NCBI GenBank assembly: GCA_963204965.1
Contig: CAUJKA010000488.1
Coordinates: 1 to 34,235 of the forward strand
Length of the DNA: 34,235 nucleotides
Direction of reading: 5' to 3'
DNA from: Planctomycetota bacterium
GTDB taxonomy: Bacteria; Planctomycetota; Planctomycetia; Pirellulales; Pirellulaceae
Part shown: piece after piece, positions 19,701-21,983 of the stretch
Position numbering within the stretch: position 1 is the first letter of the stretch
Layout: every line of letters begins with the position of its first letter
Program-made: the position numbers and the translations under genes
Notes under the pieces: generated by a model
Seen by the model: only the letters and a program-made list of their open reading frames with translations
Databases searched by the model: none
Told to the model about the DNA's origin: nothing

Positions 19701-21948
19701 CGGCGATGGTACCTACGATATCGATAACGTCACACAAGCAACGCAACTGATTGCACTTCCTGAAAGTGGTTTACGTTCGCTAGGTTTCAAAGTCAAAGAC
19801 AAAAACGGAGCCGAGTCGACCTACCGCACGACGCTATCAGTTCAAAACGTTGCACCTTCAGTGACCTCCTTGCTGTTGCCAAGCAGCAGGGATCAGGGAG
19901 CTCCAGTACCAATCACCGGAACTTACAGCGATCCAGGTGAAGATGTCCATGTTGGCGTTGCAACGATTCAACGTGTTGGCGATAGCGAGATCATTACGTC
20001 ACCAGTCCGAATTATGCCTGGCGGAAACTTCGAATTAGATCACATCTTCACCGAAGTTGGTATGCACAGCGTGACAATCACGATTGATGACGCTGAACTT
20101 GGTGCGCCGGTTTCGATGTCGGCGAATATTCAAATCAACAATGTGGCTCCTATCCTGGATCTTGGTTCACAAGGCTCGGTGAAGGCAGGTCGAGAATTTC
20201 AACGGAGTCTGGGATTCATTGATCCAGGCACCGATCCTTGGCACGTAACGGTCGACTACAACACGGCGGACGGAATTCCTGGTGTGCCCATGACGTTCGA
20301 TCCGGCGACTCACACAATCGACTTCCGCCATACCTACAGCACAGCGGGCGTTTTCCAAGTTAGCGTCTCCGTATTCGACGGAGTTTCCACCACTGCGGGA
20401 ACGTTCCAAGTAGATGTCTCGGCGAATTCGGTTCCAGTATCGCAACTTTCGCTGCCAACTTTCGTGGTCAATCAGGGCTATTCACAGACTAGTTCGTTTG
20501 CGAACTTGCGAGAGTACTTTGCGGATGCCGATGGTACGGCCGCAGAACTTCAATTCAGCGTCACAAGCAATTCGAACGCTGCACTGGTTACGCCGCGACT
20601 GCAAGACGGATATCTAGGATTTGCGTTTGATACCGGAGTAACTGGTTCATCACTCTTGACGATCCGCGCGACGGACATTGCAGGAGATTTCGTTGAGCAA
20701 ATAATGACGGTCACCGTCCTTTCTCGCGATACGACAAGCCCAGTTAGCTCAGTGGACTCGCTGCCAACGCGGGCTACATCTCTTAGCGTTCCAATCCGCG
20801 TTACTGGTAGCGATCCAATTGGACCAGCTAACAGTCAAGTCTCGGGCGTGCGCGAGTACGACCTGTACGTTGCTGAGGGAGCAGGTTCGTTCCAGAAGTT
20901 CGCGACTGTACCCGCTGCAAATCCCGTCACGATGTTCCAGGCTCAGAGCAACAAGACGTACTTCTTCAGAAGCGTAGCTCGCGATGCTGTTGGCAACGTG
21001 GAAGTGAAACCAGTCGTAGCCGAGTCGCAAATCACTGTAGGAGACTTCGACCCGCCAGCCACGCAAGTCACTTCAGCGGTAGCGAATCAATTTGGCTTGT
21101 TCACCGTTGGTTTAACCGGCACTGAATCTGGCGGAGGCCAGTTGCAGTACATCGATCTGTATGTCTCGATTGACGATGGTACTGCTGAACTGGTGGGTAG
21201 TGTGACGGCTGGCGCTCCTAACTCAAGTGGAATCTACCAAGCTTCGGCGACCTACCAAGGCCGTACCGACGGCTTGTCGCACAAGTATCGCTTCTTCAGC
21301 GTGGGACGGGATTCCAATGGCAATATCGAAACAGCCCCAAGCCTGCTCAATGACGTAGTTGTTACCTCGACCTTCGCGACCAGCAGTTTGGTTTCAACCG
21401 GAATCGATGTTCAGCTTGGCGCTCAACAACGTTCTTACATCCGCTACGTCGATGTCTTGTTCAACAGCGAAGCAGGACTCAGTGACCTTTTGCTTTTGAA
21501 TCCAATTAAGGTCGAACGCTTTGCCTTGGATGCAGCGACTGTAACACCGGGAACGGGAACCGACGTTACTGGCTTCACTGCCAATAAAGTCGGTGATCGA
21601 CTGCGACTGGACTGGGGTATTAATGGAATTACTGGTTCGCGCAACACCAATGCAGGCGACGGTTTTTATCGCATACGTATCGACGGTAATGGCGATGGAG
21701 ATTACGCCGATGCGGTAGATCAAGTCTTCGAGTTTGCTCGCATCTTGGGTGACGCCAATGGCGACTACAGCGTGACTACCGCCGATCGCGATGTGGTGGA
21801 CGCCCAGTTAGGAAGAACTGGAACCAATCTTAATGGCGATGTCGATGGCAGTGGAACTGTAAACAGCACTGATCGAACTCGCGTGAACAATCAAATCGCA
21901 ATCAATCGAAAACTAGCGGATCACCTCAAGCCGCTAGTCGATGACTAA
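1..21948 (+). CDS. Giant multi-domain calcium-binding surface/secreted protein (5'-truncated by window)
   Basis: The frame is open from base 1 to a TAA ending at 21948, giving 7,315 residues. The first codons already read as an RTX repeat, so the true start and any signal peptide lie outside the window. Domains seen in order (residues counted from base 1): RTX nonapeptides (1-860 and scattered to about 4265), PPC-like beta-sandwiches (about 1572-1837 and others), FG-GAP propeller (2295-3578), ELWxxDGT repeats (3700-4074), leucine-rich repeats (4294-4501), a golvesin-like domain split by a Gly-rich insert, an NHL-like propeller holding a LamG domain, SdrD_B-like, eight PKD/Ig-like, cadherin-like, FN3-like and C-terminal dockerin-like. 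No catalytic domain is recognisable. The role is inferred to be adhesion or surface scaffolding. RTX, FG-GAP and dockerin families bind calcium, so folding after export is plausible. It is likely co-transcribed with the PEP-CTERM gene 35 bases downstream. Confidence 0.95.
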   Translation, partial: QGGSGPNLLFGDLGRDTLKGRDAADTISGGLDDDFIWGYGGKDTLHGDDGADEIRGGNDADVIEGGLGNDKIWGEEGDDTINAGASNDTVWGGNGNDLIRGGLGSDDLYGEGGNDTIYAADSEQGTRIDVLHLIVGGDGSDVIYGDLGADQIFGDNQDGSGTGNDTINALDGNNTITAGPGNDYVTAGKGVDIVWLGAGNDNASTGDGADDVHGEAGNDMIVTGAGNDRIWGDADDDKIYAGIGSDEIYGGSGNDLIQAGEITEANAASGQFASTHIIDAGDGENVVYGDLGNDSVTTGSGRDTIYTFAGNDVIRSGAGDDYVEAGGGSDFVVAGLGSDTIIAGVDKNGSGAASDRNTVYGDDETDDSVAAGAFAGSANADTIYGDVGDDTIWSNTGNDVVYGLGGNNIIYAGWGADTVYTGSINGAIGVASDTNQIWSDPDQATSAPNGSLAKDHGDTVFGSQGVDVIWTGPGNDTVTTYSGNDNVRSGEGDDRIDAGDGDNTIDSSDGDDLVTTGSGTDYILSGAGNDQVSSGSGHDEIYVGAGNDIVDAGEGDDFVEAGDGDDQVIGGAGRDIIWGGTAIITAAAFRRDDEDFFLRATNFPGAQWSVELGMVRNVPRSFGGLAVAGTAADGSDRLRGNEDNDWIWGGGQADDIDGGAGDDYLDGGDGQDQLGGGAGRDTMRGGSQDDSLSGGDGIDQLFGDGGTDNLFGDGGEFNTTTGQFDLANQRLFGGDGIDYLYSFSYSITNAAVELESLLQGDELHGGSGNDMLFGSIRKNTIYGDDGDETIYGDALAGPGYAAWSQQQLIGGSDILVGGSGFDRLYGGGGHDSLYGGFDSDLLEGQNGVDRLYGGPGIDKLIFDVSPTYDPIPANQVETFDGHGPYAPALTQSSSDLYADDDNATDILIVAGTDAGDTIRLGQVEIPVNGSSRLTTKLAVQIGNDSSQRIYTATWRSFDDPQDDNGVPLIEQFQITGLGGNDRIDFIRGQETFVGVNATLDQVQPLDVSDLTVRGEDWVTVINGGDGDDTILGSNARDRIDGGRGDDVIYGFAGDDQLWGDGGAEQGEPNDHDRLFAGSGNDDLIGGQGTNQLYAWSFDPDGGLGQLQFSHLQSSTAQTQVHKLVGNYKLPVDGRLAYDAVFTLTLGVNAPVPVRVAADSSNNNRADLLSDVIAVVTSAGLGGQVTVTLEDNRLVLTSGSQKLTVRRNEDFGVYVDAAGVLYTDSGDHIGGLDANGNAIPDGILDEDQNISGPKRSARIVQDTGLNRVMGGPRGDQLFGGTGLDFLYGNGEVGSTDQIYDRSGKSFEDLDSGLAGDEWKNYAKSTNKVWYYGGSNLDDVITVDYVTEPGLLQQRHLITRLSNNGGNFTFDARLHLDFSARDASGKLIWNPDDSWYGVALVGSRTLDPSQTPDQPVQFSLSIDGNSAKEMSIDFASVSPTQEAWLEAIQNALKDVGLGDKLLARLSEGKLALTRVDGDTQVGGSLQIFTTNAAARSVLGFSDEQRSKVGFVGSRALAGLLPPEGDFQAIIVDALGGNDTVNVGPTVTKSVWTDGGAGNDRILYASGSAILIDNAESLARNDSPESAFDLDGSFPNGDPGIEHNWRKPQSIIGMTLDNPEDHDWYSFKIVDASQLPVAGDYLRITSLAVTDQIQLKLYGLNSTGQRQLLATSNSSTGLLRWSDSTQPIALNQDYWLEVVSNKIPTKYQIDILTRDWAEPNGSKNTALDLTVGSMQLQKYAAVSGLSLNTATDEDWFQFEIEEDIAFDDISQSIAVMLRSGESVKVSILQNTDLRTTVISSDSRLSDISLAGLSKGRYYLRVQFNNPAISTYADYEVRPRFGSSRGTLVLNNPLIVNDEVHPNNPPRVLDLSSQVKSIRRDVLLGSAGDDVLIGGSFEDWVLGGDGNDVLSGGRDRQAQDLLWGGLGDDIFQVFPDQLSLLKSSRSSLNALDAQTQAATQSDRFDGGMGNDQVLYLGGDLDAQGRVIPDFVSITYDPVNARHALTSRVWDTANQQWMIDAKSGQFRQDYAFFTTTSTEQWVIDAQAGNDEVHADAEYKIPGAYLSGVTEWGIKAGMVQQGALGKLVIRGGAGADRLFGGAGDDSIDGGTESDVIVGGTGNDSITGGIGDDWLAGNVLSLIPDRYEYVSGQNNNLVVGAVEFSDEKLKLAKTLSQDLEVSGLTLHSGDQADWYILAAPTSQFDFGGGKRALIQPNMISVTQGFSTQLFAAQRDAGSGAIQPVEQFEDVPAYYMLKVSGGTGAYSLTFESDTWARTTKVDANDSVAQGGANALIPMSQLVDTPAFIPLGDLDNDGRADFVSAFQTSGSSTIAKVTFGSPLSQLATSTSTFNIQLPATSFEFISGDFNGDNLDDVAVFTGVIASDSASVRILLGRPRTQWASSVSIMDAADVIVVGGPGLTRVASGGDINGDHKDDLMFGYETDNAVRILWGSSAWSLRNDATLASFNFDSSLHNFTAINQNSNDPLAANVNWHQSELEPGSLAIPSTTFIPGHTFGGTAAFHINTPEEVQSFDLGAVVKGQLTSPPISLAGSGNQPIELSFASLLETENRDGEAVSYDKAVVRISKLPDFPSDSNTMVVAANGSSLYEGSSVNPVLLRDGVTNQFQQVSISLGRSGANDWLNGYQGNIWIRFEFDSGDSVLNNYLGWYVDDVKVQTSVLKLLANDAPLTIQGFPDVVGTTIDESDQFFGTAIGSIGDRNGDGKSEFAIASRTRLYVFDGSSNLNSGSVAGKYAAKFELAGLSGLSAGFAGLGSDVVALGNIDGQGTNDFALSRRDGSMQYPSLVFTQGWTGTAASPSIFTLDNTFSNPSVGVTRLNAAFIASAGDVDGDTFADFTATSTEVLSSLIGYFGGNTVEHNVAQVYFGGIQVSSTPGVSIETASPSFGRSYDISSLSRVFGSLGDVDDSKDGRSDLVLADSFGKYVQVFRGRKRDLTQVTTQSLSATPATLPISPPLLPGATNALIGLDLANSAATVVSMQSISAIEGSIDSPIYGSIDLRSLGDFNGDGFEDFIADFSHTAYMLLGPVTLDQNRSIADLADVTIDLRAGSQDSKYWYRLARSSGDVDNFAGVQAEAGLSDIVAIRSLPNVDSSLEVKVLGGTRTPTVSYDLLNLPSEQSFVPTDVLYVDGSISATIADMAGDSRSEVVVAGRNRTSNLSQVSVISRTTNNWAASTRSIPAPELVVNGNAETGSLSPWTSDRNPFSISTSNFSEGTRSFKSNLLASSSQMSQTISLAGYESYIDAGFQKFTLGASVLRFNQTTATAIATFLDSQGLAISSSMQFPANTSLTTWQPVGGTFIAPVGTRSIRITLQAGRSVYFDEVSLKPANNTNQLILSSVHDIDGNGKEDVVLSDPFDRRGAITWVQTASETTLLTASSLSDPQHTLGTDVRSVGDVNGDGYAELAIVNAVSNSLNNSGAYRIEDQVQLYYGSPFPAGTPMQLWKTINRVGPTVTGLSLEVTSGDFDGDGKSDLAVAEVIGGNSLLQSNINVFLDISSQTWGSALTLADATRVINSPSSRGLVDGLSSSDSLDLDGDGASELVMMANLGKSSSSLQTVGRIFLGYGVEKRHVLPSNDVRLLANDVDSGQYLVSTGRGQETTFTATINDDSDRWFEFRTVGDGIPGNAFSVTPSSQVGQQAISGSSVNGAGTSIYLQAAEFSLAPIVGDVLNPDATIQTATLSFQYGTSMVDPLNSVNLIDSAKVNYQGREILYFNSSGRLVFTDGNAGHLKSVSRGGTDVYYASGLLSNASRLVYNLSAQPDSTSYWIVDNPGATPREVVGLNEPLISQELIGNQWYLLTGFGNERQLSVVDITTGTSSVLATGVISQFKIVDQVAYFSIEEDGVSELRRVEGAGSSLIHNGYVSLLGSANWAGEGLVFSSTTGTYFIANAATVANQFDTQVASQGVLLGNRFVYVTQLGGWWSTDGSVAGTQPIASIPNNLFPGEMKLLGDTVYVTSVFSLFSLRADGTSYTLTQLSDQFVGVGFESPIAKVNQHVYFKSGFGDLYRTDGTVAGTSLVKSYDFYLSGFTSLGGQLAFMSNGQFHVSDGTSNGTGLIGTINKAQVRLKWTQNNGSGLEPNSIALNSDTFEIEGRGLNYQTYTLQADQTESIRAMLERGWSSVLAIVEPVSDPLFDAANVYVSNSFNHELRVAHKPGVQVEFYDASGVMLAKNASVVDLRGFSAGRYFIRVQEGSSQSVKFSFLPPVAGQTLAGFIENDRDRIQGGDGNDFIVGNQDLDRLSGGLGVDTFDADMVEVRDLRTEDVRQIATDQSIATKNHRNIDPVVSIADPILRAAIAEKLGVPITVHGVLAREFHASDLATIQSLDLSNIASLDGIEFAINLETLAISNSSIGSLDKLTPMVPTAGEFVGIQLGAARLKNLAISQTPIASIATLANLRSLQVLQLLDLSQGGPGLTSLAPLEDLTELVFLTVDRSLQQSASLVPLANLQKLRSLSLNGNSVVDVTPLASLTSLERLYLANNQVRSIQALTASRVLDESQQIVSEGDSGVAYGPQWVPSTDSSAFAGGQSSTAGMNTLTPPSTATFYLESLPSGRYDVQMTWAADENLSHQVAVTRNQQTPAITATEFFKPTPAVTLPTFGASRNVTINTDALSPELLITGDDEQATTIFGTLFTANEKTVELVPASAGAAAITGKMLEIVVHGDLVIGPDHIQVIGSRPLSLVVENDVFIADNAKFDASAVGAVAGPGGGASPTVVGIGSEGAMGGQGGQPGGAGATANLPYAQFGVSGGSGIAGVGSGFQMGPLTGGFNLFDSNFYTYAFGISNAGQGGTPGINGGLTAGLDQPGFAGSAGGNGASAISDGNVADTLRGHNGFLPYSNVINPSFIRGGIAGGSGAGGIGGAGGGGGGSGQGGGLGGYTLIDGTTTFGGDGGAGGIGGDGGAGGRGGNGGRGGAGGGAFEIVARGQAFVGNATLAARGGDGLPGENGALGTAGQVGSPGSQAPQVEPGRQIGGDGGKGGDGGAGGKGGDGGYGAGGTGGSIRLSASILNTSPQSSFDVRGGANRIWTSEETFLSQSGNIFLAGNNYLNQIPDSEHQLSGSMEENLFLAGSPQTPTIPGIVGGAAVYGRAAFTAQQALSQQVLDEATEQGAVLAVFRMSAGFYSMPWEFSQHDLIAVVNVSDLIIDHPQFGLSQGTMVDMLSQGEQLLPGQIWVTSAPRLSGLSMNVSGEIPGQNNSTVSFNIQDVSLIDADMFGTGVSGRFVLSNDVGIVDQTLVPIGTSFGGSSWQTVRRSMQIDGAIELKLTSMDGGNVAVDAVRLVRVDEAGQPVSVLPNLESLTLDNNPLYDIDQVYYIGTTSSQPFNSGHIDEFTFTANPSAPVIQPIGPVSIATSADRYLRIFGEDPDNPSRVTVSPQFSGEVTFTNSATEVNSSLSLGSRGGTAYLPNGNMLAVDFYGVITQYNAKGEWLGSFGRTGGEFTAGPAVNEMVVGPDGKLYVATVDNRILRFNTDSPSPNNQGQTFAATSSEPKYLAFDQAGILYISLANQTVERYALNSTGSPLPRVVYSPNIVGDIDVGPDGKLIAVTEGSTGSYSISRFGQPEITTQSVPNAEGFWQGNGSGLDSVGTNHGTFVGNSTTSSAGKFGAALSFTGVRSDYLDLGSGSSLNVSGSSTWSTWFNASYPSMGAYLISDFDRIGDVSQGALYVVGNQLGWHQTTNVLDPYGPGNGSILSSNTTTTYSTNQWNHVAVVRDDVAKTVTLYLNGTAIGSSSYSGTVVSLQGSKRLGATGLFFGADGFPGLMDETAFFQRALTPAEIKAIGQATSYSSGSNSITASWLGAAGTNLASYPVGTVPTSLGVAPNGKLYVRLDDIQNTSNNRIVSYTAQSYTPSQSIAQPSYATGPTFMAFSPSVTYAVSSKDQNLSITHQGDWIKLSKSVGDWSDRLLIQASDQLTGIGTARTTVTTLDISTNSSSTIRGNVYNDTNRDDNRDQGESGVEGMVIYVDSDNDGQLDTTEISTLTDWQGNYQFTGVVGVASQPLVIRPLLATPSSWQFNQGSLTISTPQAIFEGLDIGLARMVQIGPDQRQAEGTALSFNGVIQSVGVGVALDYRWEVRKNNVLVASTPTASDVGPINTNFDFTPNDNGVYAVSLLVSLTGSNQSTALYQDSTQITVSNVAPQAVSIQGLPLDPIEGQQIVLSASFFELASGDQIAYSWTILRDGLPLAGVALDQATLTFTPNDQANYVVGLTVRDDDGGVGIASDIEFQVSNVAPQVSISGAPTQPTEGAAISLTGEVTDPDILYTDRSSQFSYQWTAIRNGLPYSLANSNTVELEFVPEDEGTYVLSFVATDDNGATSSPASVVLEVGNVSPVATIVGAPASLQEGQPLLLTSSVSDAGIYDSVATYQWTVTRGGQQYLTASGPSLGFVPGDNGVYSISLVTTDNSGSVSSADQASIAVSNVLPTIQRLDNWVGQIDERTSLPLLAVANDPGSEDVLTYTWTITRNGDPFASSTQTSPDYLFAPTDDGTYEIVVQVRDDDQPTGSDASLTRTVQVFNSAPTASLVVPSSQIFEGSSISLGLTSVVDSSADLAAGFTYSYDLDGDGTYDIDNVTQATQLIALPESGLRSLGFKVKDKNGAESTYRTTLSVQNVAPSVTSLLLPSSRDQGAPVPITGTYSDPGEDVHVGVATIQRVGDSEIITSPVRIMPGGNFELDHIFTEVGMHSVTITIDDAELGAPVSMSANIQINNVAPILDLGSQGSVKAGREFQRSLGFIDPGTDPWHVTVDYNTADGIPGVPMTFDPATHTIDFRHTYSTAGVFQVSVSVFDGVSTTAGTFQVDVSANSVPVSQLSLPTFVVNQGYSQTSSFANLREYFADADGTAAELQFSVTSNSNAALVTPRLQDGYLGFAFDTGVTGSSLLTIRATDIAGDFVEQIMTVTVLSRDTTSPVSSVDSLPTRATSLSVPIRVTGSDPIGPANSQVSGVREYDLYVAEGAGSFQKFATVPAANPVTMFQAQSNKTYFFRSVARDAVGNVEVKPVVAESQITVGDFDPPATQVTSAVANQFGLFTVGLTGTESGGGQLQYIDLYVSIDDGTAELVGSVTAGAPNSSGIYQASATYQGRTDGLSHKYRFFSVGRDSNGNIETAPSLLNDVVVTSTFATSSLVSTGIDVQLGAQQRSYIRYVDVLFNSEAGLSDLLLLNPIKVERFALDAATVTPGTGTDVTGFTANKVGDRLRLDWGINGITGSRNTNAGDGFYRIRIDGNGDGDYADAVDQVFEFARILGDANGDYSVTTADRDVVDAQLGRTGTNLNGDVDGSGTVNSTDRTRVNNQIAINRKLADHLKPLVDD
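1900..2586 (+). repeat. RTX repeat block 1b
   Basis: RTX units resume after a non-RTX insert of about 160 bases (1741-1899). Units such as GGAGDDYLDGGDGQDQ are clear, and the block ends at GGPGIDKLIFD. Loops lengthen near 2140-2320 and 2370-2430, which suggests an irregular beta-roll. Confidence 0.9.
3061..3288 (+). repeat. RTX repeat block 2
   Basis: Short run of RTX units (GGDGDDTILGSNARD, GGRGDDVIYGFAGDD, GSGNDDLIGGQG). It sits between two non-RTX domains, so the RTX repeats here act as separators as well as in one long roll. Confidence 0.88.
3400..3640 (+). other. Domain resembling flagellin-hook IN motif, copy 1 (within giant CDS)
   Basis: The encoded segment follows a strand-helix-strand pattern: a beta strand VFTLTLGVNAPVPVRVAA, a helix-like DLLSDVIAVVTSAGLGGQ, then VTVTLEDNRLVLTS. 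That layout resembles the IN motif of flagellar hook proteins. The assignment is by pattern only. A second copy follows near 4220-4490. Confidence 0.4.
4220..4500 (+). other. Domain resembling flagellin-hook IN motif, copy 2 (within giant CDS)
   Basis: Same pattern as copy 1: VQFSLSIDGNSAKEMSIDFA, a helix EAWLEAIQNALKDVGLGDK, then ARLSEGKLALTRVDG and a closing AARSVLGFSDE. A short RTX run near 3790-3873 (GGPRGDQLFGGTGLDFLYGN) and an unassigned segment separate the two copies. Confidence 0.4.
4714..5511 (+). other. Two tandem PPC-like (pre-peptidase C-terminal type) beta-sandwiches within giant CDS
   Basis: Copy 1 (4714-5130) has the PPC opening NDSPESAFDL, the core DHDWYSFKI and the ending DYWLEVVSN. 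Copy 2 (5137-5511) opens with AEPNGSKNTALDL, has DEDWFQFEI and ends with GRYYLRVQF. The pattern of an N-D/E-x-x-x-x-A start, a D-W-Y/F-F strand and a Y-x-L-x-V strand is that of the PPC/DVUA0089-like families. These are usually carbohydrate- or matrix-associated non-catalytic modules. A third, more diverged copy lies near 6406-6810 (GDQADWYILA) and another near 12250-12640. Confidence 0.65.
5623..6399 (+). repeat. Scattered RTX repeats, block 4
   Basis: RTX units occur at 5623-5799 (GSAGDDVLIGG, GGDGNDVLSGG), 5869-5931 (GGMGNDQVLYLGG) and 6247-6399 (GGAGADRLFGGAGDD, GGTGNDSITGGIGDD). The last group is a regular run of five units. The stretches between them are unassigned beta-rich sequence. 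Confidence 0.88.
7381..8010 (+). other. Jelly-roll-like module inserted in the FG-GAP array
   Basis: The segment contains GQLTSPPISLAG, then strands with a DKAVVRISK core, IWIRFEFDSGDS and a closing GWYVDDVKVQ. The ending W-Y-x-D-D-V is typical of MAM-like or immune-inhibitor-A-like galactose-binding jelly rolls. FG-GAP blades flank it on both sides, so it is an insertion. Confidence 0.5.
9568..10020 (+). other. Carbohydrate-binding-like jelly roll inserted in the FG-GAP array
   Basis: It opens with VVNGNAETGSLSPW and closes with SVYFDEVSLKP. This is the classic start (NGxxExGxxxxW) and end (hydrophobic-D-x-V-x-L) of CBM_4_9-like and galactose-binding-like modules. FG-GAP motifs resume directly after at DIDGNGKEDVV. 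Confidence 0.65.
11101..12222 (+). repeat. ELWxxDGT-type repeat region within giant CDS
   Basis: The clearest units are WWSTDGSVAGTQPI, DLYRTDGTVAGTSLV and QFHVSDGTSNGTGLI. They match the ELWxxDGTxxGT repeat found in large bacterial surface proteins. Between units come short strands of the type GNRFVYV and GDTVYVTS, as expected for a propeller-like fold. The earlier part, 11101-11700, is more diverged. Confidence 0.7.
12650..12790 (+). repeat. Last RTX repeat run
   Basis: Two or three units: DRIQGGDGNDFIVGN and DRLSGGLGVDTFDAD. This is the last RTX signal in the protein. The remaining roughly 3,000 residues have none, so RTX is not at the C-terminus as it is in classical type I secreted toxins. 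Confidence 0.8.
12880..13503 (+). other. Internalin-like leucine-rich repeat domain within giant CDS
   Basis: A helical cap (ADPILRAAIAEKLG) is followed by LRR units with a roughly 22-residue period: IQSLDLSNIASLDGIEFAI, LETLAISNSSIGSL, LRSLSLNGNSVVDVTPLA, LERLYLANNQVRSIQAL. The cap plus LRR order is that of internalin-like bacterial LRRs. A further unit (LESLTLDNNPLYDID) appears only at 15898-15957, after the golvesin-like insertion. Confidence 0.85.
13510..13761 (+). other. Golvesin-like domain, N-terminal half
   Basis: The segment VLDESQQIVSEGDSGVAYG, a W-x-x-S run with GGQSS, then ATFYLESLPSGRYDVQMTW and ADENLSHQVAV matches the first half of golvesin / xanthan-lyase-CBD-like domains. The expected second half (VDQ...W...V.L...V.ADAVR) is absent here but appears at 15682. 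Confidence 0.6.
13762..15681 (+). other. Insertion of about 640 residues splitting the golvesin-like domain, with a Gly-rich core
   Basis: The flanks (13762-14145 and 15031-15681) are beta-rich, with MLEIVVHGDLVIGPDHIQV and LSLVVENDVFIADNAKFDA resembling rungs of a beta-helix. The core (about 14146-15030) is very Gly-rich, with GGxGGxGG runs such as GGDGGAGGIGGDGGAGG. The composition resembles PE-PGRS or polyglycine-II sequence and is not a true collagen repeat, because Pro is scarce. Confidence 0.7.
15682..15957 (+). other. Golvesin-like domain C-terminal half, followed by a resumed LRR unit
   Basis: RFVLSNDVGIVDQTLVP, then SSWQTVRRSMQIDGAIELKL and VAVDAVRLVRV match the second half of a golvesin-like domain, with the conserved VDQ, W and DAVR positions. 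Directly after it LPNLESLTLDNNPLYDID reads as one more LRR unit. The golvesin-like domain therefore appears inserted in the LRR. Confidence 0.6.
16036..17814 (+). other. Split cadherin-like domain holding an NHL-like propeller, which holds a LamG domain
   Basis: Cadherin-like half 1 is 16036-16203 (APVIQPIGPVSI, FGEDPDNPSRVTVS). Half 2 is 17623-17814 (VTYAVSSKDQNLSITHQG, DRLLIQASDQ, RTTVTTLDIS). Between them are NHL/Vgb-like blades (VGPDGKLYVATVDNRILRF, VGPDGKLIAVTEG, VAPNGKLYVRLDD). A LamG/concanavalin-like domain at 16735-17370 interrupts the blades; it shows ALSFTG, the YLDLGSG start, NQWNHVAVVRD, VTLYLNGTAIG, LMDETAFFQRALTPAEI. Confidence 0.65.
17821..18135 (+). other. SdrD_B-like / CnaB-type prealbumin-fold domain within giant CDS
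   Basis: IRGNVYNDTNRDDNRDQGE, GVEGMVIYVDSDNDGQLD, then TDWQGNYQFTGV is the hallmark of SdrD_B-like domains: G-x-V-(Y/F)-x-D-x-N-x-D-G, followed by D-x-x-G-x-Y. Members are surface-protein stalk modules and can bind calcium at the Asp-rich loop. Confidence 0.85.
18136..20427 (+). repeat. Eight tandem PKD/Ig-like domains
   Basis: Eight units of about 90-98 residues are joined by the recurring linker VSNVAPQ or a variant (NVSP, NSAP, NVAP). Each starts with an E-G-x-x-(I/L)-x-L strand and most carry a W-T-I/V-x-R-(N/D)-G strand. They end with Y-x-(I/V/L)-x-(L/F)-x-x-x-D-(D/N). This is the PKD-like fold, normally a rigid stalk. Units 1 to 5 are the most alike; units 6 to 8 are more diverged, and unit 6 carries a calcium-loop-like DLDGDGTYDID. 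Confidence 0.85.
20428..21381 (+). other. Cadherin-like domain and two FN3-like domains within giant CDS
   Basis: A cadherin-like unit (20428-20730) has an LREYFADADG loop and SLLTIRATDIAGD. Two related units follow: 20734-21045 (YDLYVAEGAGSFQKFATV, YFFRSVARDAVGNVE) and 21046-21381 (IDLYVSIDDGTAELVGSV, YRFFSVGRDSNGNIE). The ending F-x-S-V-(A/G)-R-D-x-x-G-N-(V/I)-E is conserved in both. Such units often precede dockerin domains in planctomycetal surface proteins. Confidence 0.6.
21742..21915 (+). other. C-terminal dockerin-like EF-hand pair
   Basis: Two 12-residue calcium loops are visible: DANGDYSVTTAD (residues from about 7251) and DVDGSGTVNSTD (from about 7280). In both, position 1 is Asp, positions 3 and 5 are Asn/Asp/Ser, and position 12 is Asp, as in dockerin type I loops. 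The conserved GDANGD opening and the final helix (RTRVNNQIAINRKL) also fit. Dockerins bind cohesin domains in cellulosomes. In Planctomycetota the partners are largely unknown, and the next gene is a candidate. Confidence 0.85.
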
Positions 21949-21983
21949 ATCAATTTCTCTATTGGATTTTTCGGAGTGAACTC

